This document shows, piece by piece, positions 25,925 to 34,667 of a DNA stretch of 64,000 nucleotides. The stretch covers positions 30,317 through 94,316 of the forward strand of contig UQZN01000011.1 of NCBI GenBank assembly GCA_900545535.1. Direction: 5' to 3'. The stretch comes from an uncultured Phascolarctobacterium sp. GTDB lineage: Bacteria > Bacillota > Negativicutes > Acidaminococcales > Acidaminococcaceae. Under the pieces are notes generated by a model, which was not told the origin of the DNA, did not search any database, and was given only the letters and a program-made list of their open reading frames with translations. A program made the translations under genes and the position numbers. Every line of letters starts with the position of its first letter. The first letter of the stretch is position 1.

Positions 25925-25951
25925 AAAAAAGACGCTGAGGCGTCTTTTTTT
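25925..25951 (+). terminator. Intrinsic terminator
   Basis: AAAGACGC-TGAG-GCGTCTTT stem followed by T. Confidence 0.88.
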
Positions 25952-26040
25952 ATTCGCACTGCCAAAATGCATCTCGTTTAAGATCTTTTAACCAGCAGCA
26001 GCGAGATATGATTTATTTGTGAATTAATCCTGAAGAAGAA

Positions 26041-26091
26041 TTGCAAATATTGGGAATAAATGTTAAAATAAAGCTCTGACTGACCAGTCAG
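26041..26091 (+). promoter_or_regulatory. Promoter and TetR-like operator of the MATE gene
   Basis: TTGCAA (26041-26046) and TAAAAT (26064-26069) are 17 bp apart. Directly after lies CTGACTG-AC-CAGTCAG (26076-26091), a perfect inverted repeat resembling TetR-family operators, overlapping the expected transcription start. This predicts repression of the pump by a TetR-type protein. Confidence 0.65.
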
Positions 26092-26115
26092 CAAACTGTT
26101 GGGTGGTGTTTTTTT

Positions 26116-27474
26116 ATGGTAAGAAATATGACAGAGGGAGACCCGCTGAAGCTGATCCTGCCTTTTATGGTACCGCTTCTGATCGGGAACGTCTTTCAGC
26201 AATTATATAATATCGCGGATATCATCATCGTAGGGCGTACGATCGGTGTCAACGCCCTGGCGGCAGTTGGCGCTACAGCGCCGCTGTTCATGATGCTGGT
26301 AGTGCTGACGATGGGCTTGTCAAACGGCTTTACGGTAGTCACAGGGCAGCGTTATGGCGCCGGGGATCTTGACGGCGTAAGGCGCAGCGTGGCGATGAGT
26401 ACGACGCTGAGCCTGTTTTTTGTGCTGCTGCTGATGCTGGTCGCGACCTTTGCGCTCGACCCGGCGTTAGCGGCGATGAACGTCCCGGAAGAGCTGTTTG
26501 CCGATGCGAAAAGCTATGTTCTGATCATCAGCCACGGCATTATCGCGATGATGGGCTATAATCTTCTGGCGGGTATCCTACGTTCTCTGGGCGACAGTAA
26601 AACGCCGTTATATTTTTTGATCATCGCGACGATCCTGAATATTTTTCTGGCGCTGCTGTTTATTATCCAGTTTGGCTGGGGTGTGCCCGGCTCGGCTGTG
26701 GCGCTGGTCATTGCGCAGGGTTTTTCGGCGCTGCTGTGCATTGTTTATATTGCCAAAAGATTTCCTCTTCTGCGGCTGCGAAAACAGGACTGGCGCCTGG
26801 ATTGGGATTTTGCCTGGGAACATCTGCGCATGGGCCTGCCGATGGCAGTGCAGTTTTCCGTTTTGGGTTTGGGAATGATTTTTATTCAGGCCGTTTGTAA
26901 TAAATTCGGGCCGGCTACGATAGCGGCTTTTACCTCGGCGATGCGGATCGAGCAGCTGGCGCTGCAGCCAATGATTTCTTTTGGCTTGTCCATGGCGGTT
27001 TTCAGCGCGCAGAATTTTGGGGCGCACCGTTTCGACAGGATTCGCGAGGGCGTCAAAAAATGTTCGCTGCTGGCTCTGTGTTTCAGTTTGTTTGCAGCAA
27101 TCATCATGTATTTCTTTGGCCGTGAAATGATCAGTATTTTTATCAGTGAAGCCAATGAGCAGGTTTTAGCACAGGCGCAGCAGTATCTGCACTTAAGTGT
27201 TCCGTTTTACTTTTTTCTCAGCCAGATCTTTATCTACCGTAATGCCGTACAGGGTATGGGCATTGCGATGATACCGATGTTCAGCGGGATCGTAGAGCTG
27301 ATCCTGCGTACTTCGGCAGCAGTCTATCTGACGGAATATTTTGGTTACAGCGGTATTTGTTATGCCAGTCCGATTGCCTGGCTCGGTTCATCGTTGTTCC
27401 TGTTCGCCAGCTACCATTATTTCATCAGGCTGCTGGAAAATTCTTATGAGCGGCATATCAGTGCCAAAAACTAA
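26116..27474 (+). CDS. MATE family multidrug efflux transporter
   Basis: 452 residues, twelve predicted membrane helices. N-terminal GDPLKLILPFMVPLLIGNVF and QLYNIADIIIVGRTIG, and GLSNGFTVVTGQRYGAGD are typical of the NorM/DinF-type MATE family; AVFSAQNFGAHRFDRIREGV is the second-half repeat of the same motif. It exports cationic compounds using Na+ or H+. Regulated from the promoter/operator just upstream. Confidence 0.93.
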   Translation: MVRNMTEGDPLKLILPFMVPLLIGNVFQQLYNIADIIIVGRTIGVNALAAVGATAPLFMMLVVLTMGLSNGFTVVTGQRYGAGDLDGVRRSVAMSTTLSLFFVLLLMLVATFALDPALAAMNVPEELFADAKSYVLIISHGIIAMMGYNLLAGILRSLGDSKTPLYFLIIATILNIFLALLFIIQFGWGVPGSAVALVIAQGFSALLCIVYIAKRFPLLRLRKQDWRLDWDFAWEHLRMGLPMAVQFSVLGLGMIFIQAVCNKFGPATIAAFTSAMRIEQLALQPMISFGLSMAVFSAQNFGAHRFDRIREGVKKCSLLALCFSLFAAIIMYFFGREMISIFISEANEQVLAQAQQYLHLSVPFYFFLSQIFIYRNAVQGMGIAMIPMFSGIVELILRTSAAVYLTEYFGYSGICYASPIAWLGSSLFLFASYHYFIRLLENSYERHISAKN

Positions 27475-27496
27475 AAAGAAAACTCCCGAAATAAAA

Positions 27497-27523
27497 AACT
27501 CCCGGAAAACCGGGAGTTTTTTT
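27497..27523. terminator. Intrinsic terminator
   Basis: AACTCCCGG-AAAA-CCGGGAGTT followed by T, between the MATE gene and the convergent tautomerase. Confidence 0.9.
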
Positions 27524-27530
27524 ATCAGGT

Positions 27531-27737
27531 TCAGCTGTTTTTGCGGCGGATCTCGGTAACGGGGATGCCTCCGATGCCCCAGTTGTCGGTGTCAACTTCG
27601 TCGATCACGACAACGGTAGTCTTTTTGTTTTTACCAAGCACGTCATGCAGCAGATTGGTGGCGCCTTCGATCAGGGCTTGCTTTTGCTCCGGGGTAACAT
27701 TGCCTTCACGGGTAATTTTAATATTAACGTAGGGCAT
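27531..27737 (-). CDS. 4-oxalocrotonate tautomerase family enzyme
   Basis: 68 residues starting MPYVNIKITREG; after Met removal Pro1 is the catalytic base of the tautomerase superfamily. The VTPEQKQALIEGATNLLHDV helix and TTVVVIDEVDTDNWGIGG match 4-OT-like proteins. ATG 27737 is preceded by GGAGGTCTC. The substrate may not be oxalocrotonate. Confidence 0.9.
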   Translation of the reverse strand: MPYVNIKITREGNVTPEQKQALIEGATNLLHDVLGKNKKTTVVVIDEVDTDNWGIGGIPVTEIRRKNS

Positions 27738-27905
27738 AAAAGAGACCTCCTTTTTTCTTTTAGTATAGCATGAAAGAATGACGGGCAACAAGAAATTTAA
27801 CAGACGGTATGATAAAGCTGTCAGCAGGTTTGAACAACAGCTTTTACAAAATAAGGCAGCCAGGCGGGCAGGAAAAGTTTTTTTGTAAAGTGCGGTAAAA
27901 AACGC

Positions 27906-28113
27906 TTGTCAAGGCCAGAGTGCCTGTGCTATTATAGCGGTGACCAGAAACGGCCGGGCAGTATCATCAGGAGCTGTACCATAAGCCGCAGGTCTTATAA
28001 TTAAAAATCAGTCATCAATCGCTTGGATCAGCAATGACCGGGACGAGACGCAATAGCAAGGCCTTTTTGTAAGCATTTTTGCGCACTCCCGGAGGGGAGT
28101 GCGTTTTTATTTT
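27906..28113 (+). promoter_or_regulatory. Promoter, untranslated leader and attenuator-like terminator of the pan operon
   Basis: TTGTCA (27906-27911) and TATTAT (27930-27935), 18 bp apart, start a transcript with about 210 nt of leader. The leader ends in CGCACTCCC-GGAG-GGGAGTGCG (28082-28103) and T5, 44 nt before the first gene. This is the layout of a transcription attenuator. I do not recognise a riboswitch or T-box in it; GTCAT/ATGAC arms near 28010-28037 form one further hairpin. No gene is seen in 27738-28156. Confidence 0.5.
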
Positions 28114-28156
28114 ACAGACCTTGGTTATGCTCTCAAGCGAAGAAAGGAAGGAAACA

Positions 28157-29029
28157 ATGAAAATTGGCATCATTGGGCTGGGGAAGGTCGGCAGTGCTTT
28201 TTTGGAAGCCTGCGAAACAGTGGCAGCTTTGCAGGTCGTCAGTGTTAAAGCCGGACGTTCCCCTGAAAGTGCTGCAAGGTTATGCGGCAAAGACGGACTG
28301 CTGGTAACTGACGATAATGCCGGGGTGCTGTCAGCTGCTGACGTAGTGCTGCTGACCGTTCCCGATGGGCAGATCGCCGCTGTTGCCGCAGATCTGGCCG
28401 CCGCTGTTGTTGCGGTAGGGCTGCAGGAAAAGGTGTCCCGGAAGGTATGCCTGCATTGCAGCGGCTCCCTGGGACTGGAACCTTTGGCGGCGCTGTCGGT
28501 TTTGGGCATCCACTGCGGCAGTCTGCATCCTTTGCAGAGTTTTGCCGGCGGCAGGGCAGTTTTCCAGGGGATCGGCATGGCTGTCGATGGGGACGAGGCA
28601 GCGCAGCAGGCCGCCTGCTTCCTGGCGTCAGTGCTGCAGGCCCATCCGTTCAGTGTGCCTGCGTCAGAGCGCTGTGCTTATCATGCGGCTGCCTGTTTTT
28701 GTTCCAACTATCTGGTAACGTTAACGGCGATAGCCCAGCAGCTGCTGGCACGGTGGACTCCCGATCAGGCAACGGCACTGCAGGTCTTGCTGCCGCTGCT
28801 GGACGGGACGGTGAAAAACCTGCACCAAAGGCAGCTGGCGCGCGCAGCCCTGACCGGACCGATCGCCCGCGGTGATGCCGGCACTGTGGCAGGGCATTTG
28901 CAGGTCTTGCCGGAGGAGCTGCAGTCAGTTTATCGTGAACTGGCGCTGCAGACTGTAGTCCTGGCCGAAGCCAACGGCAGTATTGACCAGGCCGCGGCTG
29001 CAAAGATGCAGGGACTTTTGAGAGGCTAA
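28157..29029 (+). CDS. DUF2520 Rossmann-fold protein, pan operon
   Basis: 290 residues from ATG 28157. N-terminal MKIGIIGLGKVGSAF is an NAD(P)-binding Rossmann motif. LHCSGSLGLEPL and GSLHPLQSF are typical of the DUF2520 family, and the C-terminal helical domain resembles 6-phosphogluconate/ketopantoate reductase-like dimerisation domains. It begins the pan operon, whose ketopantoate reductase (PanE) step is otherwise not encoded here, so it may supply this reduction (inference). Confidence 0.85.
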   Translation: MKIGIIGLGKVGSAFLEACETVAALQVVSVKAGRSPESAARLCGKDGLLVTDDNAGVLSAADVVLLTVPDGQIAAVAADLAAAVVAVGLQEKVSRKVCLHCSGSLGLEPLAALSVLGIHCGSLHPLQSFAGGRAVFQGIGMAVDGDEAAQQAACFLASVLQAHPFSVPASERCAYHAAACFCSNYLVTLTAIAQQLLARWTPDQATALQVLLPLLDGTVKNLHQRQLARAALTGPIARGDAGTVAGHLQVLPEELQSVYRELALQTVVLAEANGSIDQAAAAKMQGLLRG

Positions 29030-29049
29030 CAGTAAAGGAGTAAAGCAAA

Positions 29050-29889
29050 ATGAATAAAAAACAAGTTACGACTTCGACGATCAAAGACATGAAACAGCAG
29101 GGTGAGCCGATCACGATGGTGACGGCGTATGATTATGCCATGGCACGTAATGTCAACGAAGCCGGGATCGACATGATCCTGATCGGCGATTCGCTGGGTA
29201 ATGTGATGCTGGGCTATAATTCGACGGTGCCGGTGACGATGGAAGAGATGATCCATCATACCAAAGCAGTGATGCGTGCCAACGGCGCGGCTATGGTGGT
29301 GGCCGATATGCCTTTTATGAGCTATCAGGCCAGCCTTGCCGACGGGATGTATAATGCAGCGCGGTTATTGAAGGAAGGCGGCTGTGCCGCTGTTAAGCTG
29401 GAAGGCGGCAGTGAGATCTGCGAGCTTGTGGCTAAACTGGTCACGGCAGGTATCCCGGTCGTGGGGCATATCGGCCTCACGCCGCAATCAGTCAACCAGA
29501 TGGGCGGCTTTAAGGTGCAGGGCAAGGACGTGGCGGCGGCACAGAAATTGCTGGACGACGCTAAAGCGCTGGAGGCGGCTGGAGCCTTTGCCATTGTAAT
29601 GGAATGCGTGCCGGCAGCTTTGGCTGCCAAAGTAACAGCCGAACTGAAAACAGCGGCAACGATCGGTATCGGCGCCGGCTGCGGTTGCGACGGGCAAGTC
29701 CTGGTCTGCAATGATCTGCTGGGCTTTTCCGATGGCTTCTGCCCTAAATTTGCGAAAAAGTACGCCGATCTGCACGGCGCTATCGTCGGCGCGGTCCAGG
29801 AATATATCCGGGAAGTCAAAGAGCGCAGTTTCCCGGCGCCGGAACATACTTTTAAAATAGATGACGAAGTTTTGGAAAAGTTATATTAA
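29050..29889 (+). CDS. panB: Ketopantoate hydroxymethyltransferase
   Basis: 279 residues. MVTAYDYAMARNVNEAGIDM, LIGDSLGNVMLGY (metal and substrate Asp), VVADMPFMSYQ, VKLEGG and GHIGLTPQS are all canonical PanB motifs. It transfers a hydroxymethyl group from methylene-tetrahydrofolate to ketoisovalerate, the first step of pantothenate synthesis. Twenty bp after the DUF2520 gene. Confidence 0.97.
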   Translation: MNKKQVTTSTIKDMKQQGEPITMVTAYDYAMARNVNEAGIDMILIGDSLGNVMLGYNSTVPVTMEEMIHHTKAVMRANGAAMVVADMPFMSYQASLADGMYNAARLLKEGGCAAVKLEGGSEICELVAKLVTAGIPVVGHIGLTPQSVNQMGGFKVQGKDVAAAQKLLDDAKALEAAGAFAIVMECVPAALAAKVTAELKTAATIGIGAGCGCDGQVLVCNDLLGFSDGFCPKFAKKYADLHGAIVGAVQEYIREVKERSFPAPEHTFKIDDEVLEKLY

Positions 29890-29904
29890 GAGGGAGCCTG
29901 AATA

Positions 29905-30759
29905 ATGAAACTTTGTAAAACAGTGGCAGAATTACGTACAGAAGTAGCTTTAGCAAAGGTGGCGGGCCGCAGTATCGGGCTGGTGCCGACTATGGGGGCG
30001 CTGCATGAAGGGCATGGCTCTCTGATCGCTGCCGCACGGAAAGAAAATGAGCTTGTTATCGTCAGCGTCTTTGTCAATCCGACCCAATTCGGGCCGGGCG
30101 AAGATCTGGACGCCTATCCGCGGACTTTGGAAGCCGACTGTCTGCTGGCAGAGCAAATGGGCGCCGATATAGTTTTTGCGCCGACGCCGAAGGAAATGTA
30201 TCCCAGCGAGGATATGACCTGGGTCGAAGTGACAGGCGACATTACCAAAGTCCTGTGCGGCCGCAGCCGGCCGATCCATTTTCGCGGCGTCACGACTGTC
30301 GTCAGCAAGCTGTTCAATCTGGCGCAGCCGGACCGGGCCTATTTTGGTCAGAAGGACGCACAGCAGGTGCAGGTCATCAAACGCATGGTCAAGGATCTGT
30401 TCTTTAACGTACAGCTGCGGATCATGCCGATCGTCCGTGAAGCCGACGGTCTGGCGAAAAGCTCGCGCAATACCTATCTGAGCCCGGAAGAACGTCAGGC
30501 CGGACTGGTACTTTCAAGAAGCCTGTGTCAGGCCGAAGCACTGTTTCAGCAGGGTGAGCGCAATGGTGCTGAGTTGGTGGAAGTTGTCAGAGAAATGATC
30601 GCAGCGGAGCCGCTGAGCGAGATCGATTATGTGGAGATCTATGAATTGCCTGATCTGACGCCTCTGGCCGGCAAGATTACCGGCCCGTGCCTGCTGGCGG
30701 TAGCAGTACGTTTTGGTACTACGCGGCTGATAGATAATATTATTTTGGAGGGTGCATAA
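29905..30759 (+). CDS. panC: Pantothenate synthetase
   Basis: 284 residues. VPTMGALHEGHGSLI contains the HxGH nucleotide-binding motif; FVNPTQFGPGEDLDAYPR, GRSRPIHFRGV, YFGQKDAQQ and GLAKSSRNTYLS (KMSKS-like) are standard. It joins pantoate and beta-alanine using ATP. It follows panB by 15 bp and abuts panD. Confidence 0.97.
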   Translation: MKLCKTVAELRTEVALAKVAGRSIGLVPTMGALHEGHGSLIAAARKENELVIVSVFVNPTQFGPGEDLDAYPRTLEADCLLAEQMGADIVFAPTPKEMYPSEDMTWVEVTGDITKVLCGRSRPIHFRGVTTVVSKLFNLAQPDRAYFGQKDAQQVQVIKRMVKDLFFNVQLRIMPIVREADGLAKSSRNTYLSPEERQAGLVLSRSLCQAEALFQQGERNGAELVEVVREMIAAEPLSEIDYVEIYELPDLTPLAGKITGPCLLAVAVRFGTTRLIDNIILEGA

Positions 30760-31143
30760 ATGCTTTTGAATATGTTTCATGGAAAGATCCATCGTGCGAC
30801 GGTGACTGAGGCCTGTCTTGAATATATGGGCAGTATCACCATTGATTCCGAACTGCTGGAGCTTTCGGGGATTCTGCCGGGCGAGCGGGTGCAGATCGTC
30901 GATAACAATAACGGCAACCGTCTGGAGACCTATGTCATTGCCGGCGAACGCGGCAGCGGCGTGATCTGCCTGAACGGCGCGGCGGCACGCAAGGTAGTTG
31001 TAGGCGATACGGTGATCATTATCGGCTATGCCCTGATGACGCCGGAGGAAGCGCAGACCTTTGAACCGAAGGTCGTGATGGTAGATGAAAAGAACCGGCC
31101 CGTCAATGTGCGGGGAACTGAACTGGAACGGGAAATAGGTTAA
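30760..31143 (+). CDS. panD: Aspartate 1-decarboxylase proenzyme
   Basis: 127 residues. The self-cleavage site is YMGSIT near residue 25, where Gly-Ser breaks to create the pyruvoyl cofactor; HGKIHRATVT and ERGSGVICLNGAAAR are family motifs. It makes beta-alanine for panC. ATG is immediately after the panC stop. With panB and panC this gives the two branches needed for pantothenate. Confidence 0.97.
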   Translation: MLLNMFHGKIHRATVTEACLEYMGSITIDSELLELSGILPGERVQIVDNNNGNRLETYVIAGERGSGVICLNGAAARKVVVGDTVIIIGYALMTPEEAQTFEPKVVMVDEKNRPVNVRGTELEREIG

Positions 31144-31181
31144 AAAATACCTCCGTAAGCAACTGCTTGCGGAGGTATTTT
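31144..31181. terminator. Bidirectional intrinsic terminator
   Basis: AAAATACCTCCGTAAGCA pairs with the complementary arm ending GGAGGTATTTT, between convergent panD and sbcC. Confidence 0.88.
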
Positions 31182-31187
31182 ACTTTA

Positions 31188-33512
31188 TTAAACGTGAAAA
31201 ACAGCTTTGCTGCCCCGCTGTCCGGGAATGACCTCCAGACGGGCGGTGATGCGTTCGCGCAGCTCGCTGACATGGGAGATGATGCCGACCAGGCGGCCGC
31301 CTTTCTGCAGGTCGGTCAGGGTGCGGATCGCCATATCCAGCGCTTCGGAGTCCAGTGTGCCAAAGCCTTCGTCGACGAGGATAGTATCAAGGCGGATACC
31401 GCCCGCATAAGCCTGGACAACGTCGGAAAGTCCCAGGGCCAGCGAAAGCGAAGCCAGAAAAAGCTCGCCGCCGCTCAGGGTTTTAACGGGACGGGCCACA
31501 CCGGTAAAGCTGTCGGTGACTTCGATATTCAGACCGTTTTCCCGGCGGGCGTCCAGCACGTCGCCGGTACGTGATAAACTGTAGCGGCCGCGGCTCATCG
31601 AAGTCAAACGCAGATTGGCTGCCTGTAAGACGTCATCCAGGATCGCCTGCAGAACAAAGGCGGAAAAAGTGAGCCGGGAAGGGTTGTTGCCTCTTGCTGT
31701 TTCAGCTAGTGAGGCGGCAGTCTGATAAGCCTCCTGCAAAGCGCCCATTTGTTTTTCCAGTTCCTGCAGCCGCAGCTGCGCTGTTTGCAGATCAGTCAGT
31801 TCTTTGGCGGTTACCGCAGTCTGTGCTGTCAGCTGCCGGTAGAGTGCGTCGGCCTGTTGTTCGGCGTCCTGGCAGGCAGTGAGTTCGGGCGCGGTTTTGC
31901 CGTCGATGGCATTTTGAGCACGCTGCAGGCGGTCTGTTGCCGCCGCCAGATTTTGTTCGTAGGCGGCTATGGTCTGCTGCAGCTGCTGTCGCCTGGCTTC
32001 CGTACGCATCGCGGCGAGAAAGGCGGCCTGCGAGTCAAAGTCCGAAGCTTCCAGACGTTCTTTAAAATGCTGACGCAGGGCGCTGAATTCCTGCATGGCA
32101 GCTTCAGCAGCAGTTTGAGTGGACTTCTGGGTGGCTTCGCAGCCTGCCAGTTGCAGCTGCGTCTGCTGGTATTGCTGCTGCAGCTGTTGTAAGGCTCTGG
32201 TTTGGTTACTGATTATTTGCGTCTGCCGCTGCAGATCGGCTCTTTGGGCGGCGGATACTGTGGCCGGATGCGGATGCTGCAGAGAGCCGCAGACAGGGCA
32301 GGGTTCATTATTGGCAAGCGCCGCGGCCAGACGTTCTAATTCGGCAGTGACGCCGGATAATTTGGCGGCCTCGCTGTGGAGCTGCAGGATGCGCTGATTT
32401 AAAAGCTCAAGGGCCTTGTTCAGATCAGCTGTAGTAGTGACAGCCTGACCGTCAAGCTGCCGCAGTTGTTCTGACAGCTGCCGGTGCAGCTCCTGTAAGT
32501 CATTTTTTGTGTTCAGAGTTGCCTGCAGTGCGTTCTGGGCCGCTGTCTGGCATTCCTGATTATGTTTATGGGCCCGCAGGGTAGAGTTGTAGATCTCTTC
32601 TAAAAGTGCCGCTTTTTCAGCCTGGGCTGCCTCGGTTTTTATGGCCGCAACAGCACTGCGCTGTTCTGTCAGAGTCAGCAGTGCTGCTTGTGCCGCCGCT
32701 GCTTCAGTAAAGGCATTATGCAGCTGCTGGGCCTGCTGTAATTGCAGTTTGGCAGCGGTCAGACGTGCGGCAGCCGTCTGTAATGCTGCCGTTTCTTCTT
32801 TTTGCCGCTGCAGAAGCAGCTGGATGCTGGCGTCAAGCTGCTCACGGTCTGCGCATTCAGTGCTGTCCAGGATAAACTGCCGCTGCTGTTTAAGGGTTTG
32901 ATAATTATTGTCAATGCTACTGCTGCGTTCGGCCAGCAGTGTTTCGATGCGCCGGTACAGCTCTGTTTTAAAAATAGTTTCTAAAATAGCTTTGCGGTCT
33001 TTCGATTCGGCGATCAGAAACCGCCGGAATTCGCCCTGCGGCAGTAAAACGATCTGACGAAACTGCTCGGCTTTAAAACCGATGATCTCAGTAACCTTTT
33101 TTGTCACTTCATCGCTTTTGGCTGCCAGCGGGTCCTTGCTGCCGTCGCTGAGAAGTTTAAAAAGTGCGGCTGCTGCGGGAACTTTGCGCGTTCCCTCGCC
33201 CCGTTGTTTTTTCAATTCCTGTTCAGGGGCGCGCAGGACCTGATAAATATGTTCTCCGCTTTTAAAGGTAAATTCTACTTCGGTTTTCTGTTCGGCCGGC
33301 GCGTAATCGCTGCGCAGGCTTTTACTTTCACGCAGATCACCGCTGGCGCTGCCGTACAGCGCGAAACTGATCGCATCCAGGATCGTTGTTTTGCCGGAAC
33401 CGGTAGGTCCGTGGATCAGAAAAAAGTTTTTATCGCCTAAAAGCGTGAAGTCGATAGTCTGCTCATCGGCATAAGCGCCAAAGGCACGCATTGTAAGCTG
33501 TAATGGTTTCAT
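31188..33512 (-). CDS. sbcC: Exonuclease subunit SbcC
   Basis: 774 residues. N-terminal Walker A GPTGSGKTTILDAISFALYG. Long coiled coils (about 190-600) flank a zinc hook CPVCGSLQHP. The C-terminal half-site carries LSGGELFLASLSLALGL (signature) and ILVDEGFGTLD (Walker B). It is an SMC-like ATPase that works with SbcD to cut hairpin and blocked DNA ends. It is shorter than the roughly 1000-residue E. coli protein because the coiled coils are short. Confidence 0.93.
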   Translation of the reverse strand: MKPLQLTMRAFGAYADEQTIDFTLLGDKNFFLIHGPTGSGKTTILDAISFALYGSASGDLRESKSLRSDYAPAEQKTEVEFTFKSGEHIYQVLRAPEQELKKQRGEGTRKVPAAAALFKLLSDGSKDPLAAKSDEVTKKVTEIIGFKAEQFRQIVLLPQGEFRRFLIAESKDRKAILETIFKTELYRRIETLLAERSSSIDNNYQTLKQQRQFILDSTECADREQLDASIQLLLQRQKEETAALQTAAARLTAAKLQLQQAQQLHNAFTEAAAAQAALLTLTEQRSAVAAIKTEAAQAEKAALLEEIYNSTLRAHKHNQECQTAAQNALQATLNTKNDLQELHRQLSEQLRQLDGQAVTTTADLNKALELLNQRILQLHSEAAKLSGVTAELERLAAALANNEPCPVCGSLQHPHPATVSAAQRADLQRQTQIISNQTRALQQLQQQYQQTQLQLAGCEATQKSTQTAAEAAMQEFSALRQHFKERLEASDFDSQAAFLAAMRTEARRQQLQQTIAAYEQNLAAATDRLQRAQNAIDGKTAPELTACQDAEQQADALYRQLTAQTAVTAKELTDLQTAQLRLQELEKQMGALQEAYQTAASLAETARGNNPSRLTFSAFVLQAILDDVLQAANLRLTSMSRGRYSLSRTGDVLDARRENGLNIEVTDSFTGVARPVKTLSGGELFLASLSLALGLSDVVQAYAGGIRLDTILVDEGFGTLDSEALDMAIRTLTDLQKGGRLVGIISHVSELRERITARLEVIPGQRGSKAVFHV

Positions 33513-33514
33513 AG

Positions 33515-34657
33515 TCAGGCCTGCCTTTCTGCCTGAACGTCACTGTTGATAACGTCCGATAAAAGGGACTTTTCGGCGGCGTTCAAAGGCCGGTCGTTGA
33601 CCTGAGTGAAGAAGGCTTCAAACAGTTCGGCGGTGCCAAGCTTTTTATGGCTGACTGCGGCGGCAGACGTATCAGTACCGGCGTGCAGCCGCGCGTATTC
33701 CAAATGCAGGATATGCGGATAGACCTGTTCCAGTCTGTATTTGGCATCTAAAACCGGCTGGTCGTCAGTCAGTGTGACCTGCAGATAATGATCGTATAGT
33801 GCCGTCTTTGGATGGCTCACCAATTCAGCAAAGCTGCCGCGCAGGCAGGCCAGCTCGCGCCGGGGGCTGAGGGGTATGGTCTCAACGGTAATGCTGCCGT
33901 CGTCAGCCAGATCTACCAGATGCACCCCTTTAGGCTGAGCGACTTCATTGAAAGAATATTTCAGCAGCGAACCGCTGTAACGTACTTTGCTGCTGCCGCT
34001 CTGACAGGCATGCAGATGCCCTAAGGCGGCATAATGAAAGGGGGCGAAGCAGTCGATACCTACAGTTGTCGCTCCGCCAATGGCCAAAGGTCGTTCGCTG
34101 TCAGGAGATTCCTGTGCCCCGGTCAGAAAAACATGTGCCAGCGCCACTTTGCGTGCGGACGCGGGGATCTGTTCCAGCTGACTGCGGATTTGGCGCCTGA
34201 CGACGTCTTCGTGTGTTTTTAAAGGTTCGCCCAGTAATTCAGACGCGGCTAAGGGTTCACCGTAGGTCAGCGGCGCAAAATAGACAGGACCGTGTTCGTC
34301 ATAAAGCACTACCGGCTGTGTAGCCGCACTTACAGGTCCGGTGATATAAAGTTTGTTCTGGGACAGCAGGCTTTGCCCGAAGCCGAGACGGTCGGCATTA
34401 TCGTGATTGCCTGCGATCATAATGACATTTTTGCCGGCGTCCTGGACCAAACGGCGCAGTACTTCGTCCAGCAGTGTTACCGCCTGTGTCGGCGGTACTG
34501 CGCGGTCATAAATATCACCGGCGATCAGTACGGCGTCCACCTGGCTGTCTTTAGCTAAAGCGATCAGTTCTTCGAGAACGACAGCCTGGTCGTCTGTCAT
34601 ATGCAGGCCGTGAAAAATGCGGCCCAGGTGCCAGTCTGAAGTATGTAAAAAACGCAT
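33515..34657 (-). CDS. sbcD: Exonuclease subunit SbcD
   Basis: 380 residues from ATG 34657, preceded by AAAGGAGAAATC. FLHTSDWHLGR, AGDIYDRAVPP, MIAGNHDNADRLGF and LGHLHACQ are the metallophosphoesterase motifs of the Mre11/SbcD nuclease. It is the catalytic partner of SbcC, 2 bp upstream of it. Confidence 0.95.
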   Translation of the reverse strand: MRFLHTSDWHLGRIFHGLHMTDDQAVVLEELIALAKDSQVDAVLIAGDIYDRAVPPTQAVTLLDEVLRRLVQDAGKNVIMIAGNHDNADRLGFGQSLLSQNKLYITGPVSAATQPVVLYDEHGPVYFAPLTYGEPLAASELLGEPLKTHEDVVRRQIRSQLEQIPASARKVALAHVFLTGAQESPDSERPLAIGGATTVGIDCFAPFHYAALGHLHACQSGSSKVRYSGSLLKYSFNEVAQPKGVHLVDLADDGSITVETIPLSPRRELACLRGSFAELVSHPKTALYDHYLQVTLTDDQPVLDAKYRLEQVYPHILHLEYARLHAGTDTSAAAVSHKKLGTAELFEAFFTQVNDRPLNAAEKSLLSDVINSDVQAERQA

Positions 34658-34667
34658 GATTTCTCCT

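Noticed and set aside
28010..28113. T-box leader before the pan operon
   Set aside because: The sequence ATGACCGGGACGAGACG weakly recalls a T-box stem I start, but no T-box (TGGNACCGCG) sequence or specifier arrangement precedes the terminator.
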